Source: Polaribacter dokdonensis (GTDB lineage Bacteria > Bacteroidota > Bacteroidia > Flavobacteriales > Flavobacteriaceae). Taken from it: a DNA stretch of 64,000 nt. Each line of letters begins with the position of its first letter. The first letter of the stretch is position 1. Under the pieces are notes generated by a model, which worked only from the letters and a program-made list of their open reading frames with translations, was not told where the DNA came from and searched no databases. The stretch lies in assembly GCF_024362345.1 (NCBI RefSeq), contig NZ_CP101505.1:640001-704000 (forward strand), read 5' to 3'. Of this stretch, positions 58,955 through 64,000 are shown in pieces. The position numbers and the translations under genes are program-made.

Positions 58955-59839
58955 ATGAATAAAATTATAGAAAAACTAGAATTGTGGAAAGATATGTTTA
59001 TTAAAAACATACCAAATATTGCTATTGCAATTATAGTTTTAATTGTTTCTTATTTTGCTTCAAGAGCCATAAGTTCTTTTGTAAATAAAGCTATAGGTAG
59101 TAGAATAAGTCAAAAATCAGTAAGAAATTTAGTATCAAGAATAGCATCAGCCTTAATCTTTTTATTGGGTCTGTATTTTGCAATGACCATATTAAAGTTC
59201 GATGATACTTTAAAAACAATTGTATCTGCTGCTGGTGTATCTGGTATTGTTATTGGTTTGGCCTTGCAAGGAACCTTATCTAACACAATATCTGGTGTAG
59301 TTTTATCATTTAGAAAAAATTTAGGTATAGGAAATTGGATAGAAACCAATGGTTATTCAGGTGAGGTTATAGACATTAACCTTAATTACTTTGTTATTAA
59401 AGAAGCTGATAATAATATGGTTATTTTACCTAACAAAACCATATTAGAAAGCCCTTTTAAAAATTATTCGCTGACTACAAAAATGAGAATATCTATTGAA
59501 TGTGGTGTAGAATATGGTGCAGATTTAGAAAAGGTTGAAAGTTTAACCAAAGATGTTATTACAAGTAACTTTAATCAGAAAGAAATAGACAAACATGTAG
59601 AGTTCTACTATACAGAATTTGCAGATAGTTCAATTAACTTTTTGTGTAGATTTTGGGTAGACTCTCAAAACGCATTAGAAAAATTGAAAGCAAAAAGTAA
59701 AGCAATTATAGAAATTAAAAAAGCATTTGATAAGGAAGGTATTAATATTCCATTCCCTATAAGAACATTAGAATTTTCTAACAAATTAGATATTCAAAAT
59801 CAAATTGCAAAATCAAACAATTCCCAGAACCAGGAGTAA
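58955..59839 (+). CDS. MscS-type small mechanosensitive channel
   Basis: 294 residues, the size of E. coli MscS. Three membrane helices (about 18-38, 60-82, 87-118). The pore-lining TM3 with Ala/Gly packing reads SGIVIGLALQGTLSNTISGVV, then the beta domain FRKNLGIGNWIETNGYSGEV. It opens under membrane tension in hypo-osmotic shock. Same strand as dps, with 25 bases between, so it may be expressed with it. Confidence 0.94.
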   Translation: MNKIIEKLELWKDMFIKNIPNIAIAIIVLIVSYFASRAISSFVNKAIGSRISQKSVRNLVSRIASALIFLLGLYFAMTILKFDDTLKTIVSAAGVSGIVIGLALQGTLSNTISGVVLSFRKNLGIGNWIETNGYSGEVIDINLNYFVIKEADNNMVILPNKTILESPFKNYSLTTKMRISIECGVEYGADLEKVESLTKDVITSNFNQKEIDKHVEFYYTEFADSSINFLCRFWVDSQNALEKLKAKSKAIIEIKKAFDKEGINIPFPIRTLEFSNKLDIQNQIAKSNNSQNQE

Positions 59840-59879
59840 GAAATGGTTTAGTATTAGTATTAACAATTAAAAAAAAATT

Positions 59880-60422
59880 ATGAAAAATTTAAAATTAACA
59901 GTATTAGGATTAGTATTAGCAACATCAGGTTTATTTGCCCAAGAAGCAGATTTAGATATGTCAGACAAATGGGTTACTAAAGATGTAGTAACAATGGAGG
60001 TTGATTCTGATGAGTATGATGTAAATGAAATTACAATGTTAGAAATTACAAAGGTATTTACACCAGTAATGTTAGATCCAGAAGATAGATATAAGTTAAA
60101 TCAAGATATCATTTTCATGCCAACGCAAATTACAAAAACTATTAAATTAGATTATGATGCAGATGCATTATATGATAGAGAAGTAGAATTTACCTATAAC
60201 AAATCAGACGATTTTGATTTAGATTTTACCTTAACTAAAGATGGTATTATCATTTTAACAGATAAAGACGATTTATTTGTAAAAAAAATGTGGGATAAGA
60301 ATTCAGAGATAATGTTTTCTAATATTAAAAATAAGAGAATTAAAAATGAAGGAGATTATGTAATTGAATTAACTGATGGACAAAAAGTTGATTTAAAAAT
60401 ATCGAACTACGAAAGAATGTAA
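59880..60422 (+). CDS. Exported protein, paralogue of next gene (copy 1)
   Basis: 180 residues. Signal peptide ending SGLFAQ (residue 21), so periplasmic or outer-membrane-facing. The remainder is beta-rich and acidic. It shares with the next gene the stretch VFTPVMLDPEDRYKLNQDIIFMP / VYTPVMLNPADKYKLNQEIIYMP, the opening MSDxWVT, and the ending IxLTDGQKVDLKISNYERM / LTLSNGEVIDVKVSNYSKM. I do not recognise a family. It follows the MscS gene by 40 bases, and a terminator at 60447-60480 follows. Confidence 0.7.
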   Translation: MKNLKLTVLGLVLATSGLFAQEADLDMSDKWVTKDVVTMEVDSDEYDVNEITMLEITKVFTPVMLDPEDRYKLNQDIIFMPTQITKTIKLDYDADALYDREVEFTYNKSDDFDLDFTLTKDGIIILTDKDDLFVKKMWDKNSEIMFSNIKNKRIKNEGDYVIELTDGQKVDLKISNYERM

Positions 60423-60446
60423 GAATTTACCCCACAAGATAAAATT

Positions 60447-60480
60447 GAAAGGGTCTAATGCAAGAGCATTAGGCCTTTTC
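60447..60480 (+). terminator. Terminator after paralogue copy 1
   Basis: A 15-bp stem with two G-U pairs (60447-60461 with 60466-60480), loop AAGA, short T-run in the right arm. Confidence 0.65.
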
Positions 60481-60579
60481 TAATTCCATAACACTTTATA
60501 ATACAAATATTTACCCATCTTAATTTTAAAAGAGTTAATCTATTTTTTTTATGAGTTAATACAAACCTTAAAACAGAAA

Positions 60580-60587
60580 TATATTTG
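60580..60587 (+). promoter_or_regulatory. -7 box of paralogue copy 2
   Basis: TATATTTG, perfect TAnnTTTG, 67 bases before the ATG at 60655. No TTG at -33. Confidence 0.5.
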
Positions 60588-60591
60588 TAGT

Positions 60592-60621
60592 GTACAAAGA
60601 TGTACCCTTCTAATTTGAAGG
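60592..60621 (+). promoter_or_regulatory. Two small hairpins in the mRNA leader of paralogue copy 2
   Basis: GTACA (60592-60596)/TGTAC (60601-60605) and CCTTC (60606-60610)/GAAGG (60617-60621) form two adjacent 5-bp hairpins in the 60-base leader. They may affect mRNA stability; no known riboswitch is recognised. Confidence 0.4.
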
Positions 60622-60654
60622 CGCCAAAAAAATAACCTTTAAAAAAATAACATT

Positions 60655-61191
60655 ATGAAAACTTTAAAATTAACAGTATTAGGATTGGGATTATTAATAT
60701 CAGGAACTGCAATTGCTCAAAAAGGAGACCCTAACATGTCTGACAATTGGGTAACATCTGATTTTGAAAAAACTGAATTAAACAATGGTAAAGGAGATAG
60801 ATATTTTGTAAAACAATTTGTTGTTACAGAAGTATATACACCAGTAATGCTAAATCCTGCAGATAAATATAAATTAAATCAAGAAATTATTTATATGCCT
60901 GCTCAAGTAACCAAAAAAATAAGATTAGACAATGATACAGATGCTGCCTATGATAGCTTTGTAGAATTTAATTATGCAAAACCAGTAAAAGGTGATGTAA
61001 ACTTTACTTTAACTAATGAAGGTATTGTAATTAATGCTGAAGATAGTTCTGTAAGTGTAAATAAAATTACAGATAAAACTGCAGTAATGCATAAAGAAGT
61101 AAACAACATAATGAAAGAAGGAAACTACACCTTAACTTTATCTAATGGAGAAGTAATTGATGTAAAAGTTTCTAACTATAGTAAAATGTAA
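60655..61191 (+). CDS. Exported protein, paralogue of previous gene (copy 2)
   Basis: 178 residues. Signal peptide MKTLKLTVLGLGLLISGTAIAQ, almost identical to that of copy 1 (MKNLKLTVLGLVLATSGLFAQ). The body shares the conserved core and C-terminus with copy 1 but diverges elsewhere (for example FEKTELNNGKGDRYFVKQFV). It has its own promoter and a long leader with two hairpins, so the two copies are probably expressed differently. Function unknown; both contain a conserved Lys/Asp/Tyr core without catalytic motifs. Confidence 0.7.
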   Translation: MKTLKLTVLGLGLLISGTAIAQKGDPNMSDNWVTSDFEKTELNNGKGDRYFVKQFVVTEVYTPVMLNPADKYKLNQEIIYMPAQVTKKIRLDNDTDAAYDSFVEFNYAKPVKGDVNFTLTNEGIVINAEDSSVSVNKITDKTAVMHKEVNNIMKEGNYTLTLSNGEVIDVKVSNYSKM

Positions 61192-61213
61192 ATTGAAAAA
61201 GAAAACCCTATTC

Positions 61214-61247
61214 AAAAGCTCAATACTGCAAAGTATTGAGCTTTTTT
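61214..61247 (+). terminator. Terminator before mnmE
   Basis: Perfect 14-bp stem (61214-61227 with 61232-61245), loop GCAA, followed by Ts. It ends the transcript of paralogue copy 2. Confidence 0.9.
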
Positions 61248-61281
61248 ATTATGTCATAAATTCTTTATGTATTTTTGCAAT

Positions 61282-62670
61282 ATGATTAAAAACGATACTA
61301 TAATTGCATTAGCTACACCTTCTGGAGTTGGTGCTATTTCTGTGATTAGACTTTCTGGAGAAAACGCAATTACTATAGTAGAAACCTTTTTTAAATCTAT
61401 TAAGAAGGATAAGAAACTAAGTAACCAAAAAACACATACCATACATTTAGGTCATATTATAAATAAAGGTATTATTCTAGATGAAGTATTAGTTTCCGTT
61501 TTTAAAAACCCAAATTCTTATACAGGTGAAAATGTAGTAGAAATTTCTTGCCATGGATCTACTTATATTCAGCAAGAAATTATTCAACTATTTCTAAAAA
61601 ATGGTTGTAGAATGGCTGATAATGGAGAATTTACGATGCGTGCTTTCTTAAATGGAAAAATGGATTTATCTCAAGCAGAAGCTGTTGCAGATGTTATTGC
61701 CTCCAATTCAGAAGCCAGTCATGTAATGGCTATTCAGCAAATGAGAGGTGGAATTTCTAACGAGCTAAAAGAACTTAGAGGTCAATTATTAGATTTTGCT
61801 GCATTAATTGAATTAGAACTCGATTTTTCTGGAGAGGATGTTGAATTTGCAGACAGAACAAAGTTTAAAGAATTGGTTGCAAAAATCACCTTTGTTTTAA
61901 AACGATTAATAGATTCCTTTTCATTTGGTAATGCTATGAAAAACGGAATTCCTGTGGCTATAATTGGAGAACCAAATGTTGGTAAATCTACTTTATTGAA
62001 TGCATTACTTAATGAAGAAAAAGCAATAGTATCTGATATTGCTGGTACAACAAGAGATGCTATAGAAGATGAATTAATTATAGAAGGAGTTGCTTTTAGA
62101 TTTATAGACACTGCAGGTATTAGAGAAACTGAAGATATTGTAGAAAATATTGGTATTAAAAAAGCTTATGAAAAGGCAGAAAATGCACAACTGATTATAT
62201 TTTTAATTGATGCTAAAACCGAAAATAAAGAAAATAGATTAGCAGAAATTGAAACCATCAAAACACGTTTTCCAAATAAAAAGTTGTTGGTTATTGCCAA
62301 TAAAATTGATTTAATACCTCAGCAAGAAATTGAAAACTTACAATCAGATATAGAGAATTTAATTCCTCTTTCTGCTAAAAACAAAGTGGGTATAGATGAA
62401 CTTAAAAATGAATTAACTTCTTTGGTAAACATTGGTGCTTTAAGTAATAATGAAACTATAGTTACCAATTCTCGTCATTTTGAAGCATTAAACAATGCCT
62501 TAATTGCAATTTCTAGTGTACAGCAAGGTATTGATTTAGAAATTTCTACAGATCTATTTTCTATAGATATTAGAGAGTGTTTACGTCATTTAGGAGCAAT
62601 TACAGGAGACTATGATGTAGATAAAGACATACTTGGCCATATATTTTCTAATTTCTGTATTGGTAAATAA
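61282..62670 (+). CDS. mnmE: tRNA modification GTPase MnmE (TrmE)
   Basis: 462 residues from ATG 61282 (MIKNDTIIALATPSGVGAISVIRLSG), the usual start. An ATG at 61267 would add five residues not seen in the family. N-terminal folate-binding domain, G domain with GEPNVGKST, DIAGTTRD, DTAGIRET and NKID, and the C-terminal CIGK with the invariant Cys. With MnmG it makes cmnm5U34 in tRNAs. A small gene of unknown function follows with abutting stop and start codons. Confidence 0.97.
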   Translation: MIKNDTIIALATPSGVGAISVIRLSGENAITIVETFFKSIKKDKKLSNQKTHTIHLGHIINKGIILDEVLVSVFKNPNSYTGENVVEISCHGSTYIQQEIIQLFLKNGCRMADNGEFTMRAFLNGKMDLSQAEAVADVIASNSEASHVMAIQQMRGGISNELKELRGQLLDFAALIELELDFSGEDVEFADRTKFKELVAKITFVLKRLIDSFSFGNAMKNGIPVAIIGEPNVGKSTLLNALLNEEKAIVSDIAGTTRDAIEDELIIEGVAFRFIDTAGIRETEDIVENIGIKKAYEKAENAQLIIFLIDAKTENKENRLAEIETIKTRFPNKKLLVIANKIDLIPQQEIENLQSDIENLIPLSAKNKVGIDELKNELTSLVNIGALSNNETIVTNSRHFEALNNALIAISSVQQGIDLEISTDLFSIDIRECLRHLGAITGDYDVDKDILGHIFSNFCIGK

Positions 62671-63021
62671 ATGGGTATTGAAGATTTAGTTGGCACTTAC
62701 TCTATTTTAGGTACAAATCAAAATGATTCTGGAATTACGTATTCAGGAACGTTAAAGCTATCTTTAAAAAACAATCAAATAATAGCAAAGTGGCTTATAA
62801 ATAAAAGTCAAGAACAATTTGGTATTGGTTTCTACAAAAACAAAGTACTTGTTATTAACTTTAATTATATAGGTGATGAAAATACAACCTATTATGGAAC
62901 AGTTGTTTACAAATGCTTAAATAAAGATATTTTAGAAGGCTTCTGGTCTGAAGAATTTGGCGACCCAAACTTTTTAGGAAGTGAAAATTGTTTTAGAATT
63001 AAAAACAGCTTCGTGAATTAG
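62671..63021 (+). CDS. Small protein co-translated with mnmE, function unknown
   Basis: 116 residues, no signal peptide, mainly beta strands: LVGTYSILGTNQNDSGITYSGTLKLSLKNNQIIAKWLINKSQEQFGIGF suggests a small lipocalin-like or fibronectin-like sheet. I do not recognise the family. Its ATG directly follows the mnmE stop codon (TAAATG), so it is likely co-transcribed with mnmE. Confidence 0.65.
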   Translation: MGIEDLVGTYSILGTNQNDSGITYSGTLKLSLKNNQIIAKWLINKSQEQFGIGFYKNKVLVINFNYIGDENTTYYGTVVYKCLNKDILEGFWSEEFGDPNFLGSENCFRIKNSFVN

Positions 63022-63050
63022 TCTATAAAGACATCACAAAGCTGAAACTT

Positions 63051-63066
63051 AAAAAAAAAAAAAAAA
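63051..63066. repeat. Homopolymer of 16 A
   Basis: An uninterrupted A16 run between the mnmE-linked gene and the GT2 stop codon, 9 bases from the latter. On the minus strand it is a T16 right after the GT2 gene, but no hairpin precedes it in that direction, so it is not a canonical terminator. Length may vary by slippage. Confidence 0.7.
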
Positions 63067-63075
63067 TCTACTTAT

Positions 63076-63999
63076 CTATGAAACTATTTTGGTTGGATAT
63101 TTGGTATCCTTTATCACTACATGCTTATCATTTACATTAATCTGTGAAGAAGAACCTTTTGATCTATATGTCCAAGCAATTTGGCCTAATTGACCTACAA
63201 TTTTTACTGAGTCTTTCATAGATAGTTTAGAACCATCTGCATGAATCCATCTTTTTAATGGCTGCTCACATAAAATTTCTTTTGCTCTCTTTAAACCATA
63301 GTGTAACGTAATTCTTTTGAAGATTTCTACATCAAAAATCCATTGAGTTACAAACTTTTCATTAAAAGAAATACCTATTACATCTTTATGGAAAATTTTA
63401 GCACCACATTGAGTGTCTTTAAAATCCATTTTAAGAATTTTTCTAATGATAAAGTTTATGGTTAAACTAATAATTTTTCTTGCTGATTCTTTAGTAATAT
63501 CAGCACCCATTCTGCTAATTCTAGAACCACTTACTATTTTATAATCTGAGTTTTCAATTGTTGATACTAAATCATCGAAATCTGTTAAATCTGTAGATAA
63601 ATCTGCATCTAAAAACCCTATATAATCTAAATCGGCTTTTTTAGCCATGCGTAACATTCCTAATCTTACAGCCTCTGCTTTTCCACCATTCTTCTCACAA
63701 TCATACACTGTAATAAAATCTTCTCTACCTTTTTGTAAGTTATGTAATACTTCTAAGGTTTTATCTTTACTACCATCGTTTACAAAACATAAATGGTAAC
63801 CAGAATTCTTTTCTATAAAGTTTAAGAATTCTTTACTTAATAATCTATCTTCTTCATTATAACAAGGTATTACTACACCAACACATCTTTGTTGTATTAA
63901 TACATCTTTATACTGTTTTCTAACACTTTTTTGTGCAGGCACACCAATTAATCTTTTGGTTCTAGAGCAAACCTCACTTAAACTTAAAGGTTTTTTCAT
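63076..63999 (-). CDS. GT2 glycosyltransferase (dolichyl/polyprenyl-phosphate sugar synthase type)
   Basis: 307 residues from ATG 63999, one base from the window edge; the frame could open further upstream. After a 35-residue N-terminal extension comes the GT2 fold: VVIPCYNEEDRLL, CFVNDGSKDKTLEVL, NGGKAEAVRLGML, and the FLDADLST metal-binding DxD. SGSRISRMGADI and DTQCGAKIFHKDV are typical of dolichyl-phosphate glucose/mannose synthase-like enzymes. It transfers a sugar to a lipid-phosphate carrier or similar acceptor at the inner membrane; the sugar is not known. Confidence 0.9.
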   Translation of the reverse strand: MKKPLSLSEVCSRTKRLIGVPAQKSVRKQYKDVLIQQRCVGVVIPCYNEEDRLLSKEFLNFIEKNSGYHLCFVNDGSKDKTLEVLHNLQKGREDFITVYDCEKNGGKAEAVRLGMLRMAKKADLDYIGFLDADLSTDLTDFDDLVSTIENSDYKIVSGSRISRMGADITKESARKIISLTINFIIRKILKMDFKDTQCGAKIFHKDVIGISFNEKFVTQWIFDVEIFKRITLHYGLKRAKEILCEQPLKRWIHADGSKLSMKDSVKIVGQLGQIAWTYRSKGSSSQINVNDKHVVIKDTKYPTKIVS

Positions 64000-64000
64000 A

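Noticed and set aside
61270..61277. TATTTTTG box just before mnmE
   Set aside because: Fits TAnnTTTG, but the -33 TTG is missing and it would start transcription at the ATG itself, making a leaderless mRNA; too weak to list as a feature.
1..64000. Prophage, IS element, integrase, tRNA or rRNA genes
   Set aside because: Looked for on both strands; no transposase, recombinase or phage proteins among the frames and no tRNA-like cloverleaf was noticed. A covariance-model scan would settle small RNAs.

Overview
The window looks like a chromosomal segment of a marine-type member of the Flavobacteriaceae (Bacteroidota), probably close to Polaribacter or Tenacibaculum. This is inferred from the strong AT bias, the near-absence of Shine-Dalgarno sequences, promoters of the Bacteroidota type (-33 TTG, -7 TAnnTTTG), and typical Flavobacteriaceae families: DUF4252 lipoproteins, S41 lipoproteins, a MAQLANEL-type MATE pump, a DnaX without its zinc module, and Tricorn-like and amidohydrolase propeller proteins. 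No tRNA, rRNA, IS element, prophage, CRISPR array or integrase was seen. No gene-free stretch exceeds about 235 bases. The content is mostly core and housekeeping.

Layout. 1-1.6 kb: the end of a TolC-like protein, a small membrane protein/XRE regulator pair with a candidate autoregulatory operator, and a small membrane protein. 1.7-8.9 kb: two very large exported beta-propeller hydrolases (an amidohydrolase and a Tricorn-like S41 protease) around a MaoC hydratase. 9-14 kb: thioesterase/DEAD helicase/TRIC channel operon, MATE pump, DUF2461 and DUF1853. 14.2-18.5 kb: four-gene MacAB-like ABC export operon. 18.7-23.4 kb: DCC-protein/HAD/hydrolase operon and an M1 aminopeptidase. 23.6-28.7 kb: ECF sigma factor, membrane partner and two DUF4252 genes, divergent from a tandem pair of S41 lipoproteins. 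28.7-34.7 kb: patatin, a lipoprotein/lipoprotein/pepT operon, a PlsC-like acyltransferase and rmuC. 34.8-42 kb: small stress-type proteins with CsbD, a Na+/H+ antiporter, glyA, fahA, a second acyltransferase and a CoA-type Nudix hydrolase. 41.5-47 kb: lgt, yidD, cysS and a second ECF sigma cassette. 47.1-50.9 kb: meaB, an unusual PLP enzyme and an exported methyltransferase. 50.9-57.9 kb: msrA, dnaX, an antiporter with an RCK-like tail, a DEFD-box helicase, miaE and DUF4268. 57.9-64 kb: DUF4870, dps, an MscS channel, two paralogous exported proteins, mnmE and a GT2 glycosyltransferase.

The most interesting signal lies between the genes. Four upstream regions carry the same bipartite motif, TGYAAC-N16-CGTC, with identical 16-base spacing. 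They lie upstream of both ECF sigma genes, the MacAB-like operon and the DUF4870 gene, always pointing at the gene. This has the shape of an ECF promoter (AAC in the -35, CGT in the -10). It suggests an autoregulated envelope-stress regulon joining two paralogous sigma/anti-sigma-like cassettes, an exporter and a small membrane protein. The two membrane partners share the same KWLSVAAS membrane segment, which suggests the cassettes arose by duplication.

Other points: one of the tandem S41 proteins has lost its catalytic lysine; an acyltransferase has H-x5-D and QGTT in place of HX4D and EGTR; and several gene starts had to be moved to a downstream ATG or accepted as TTG.
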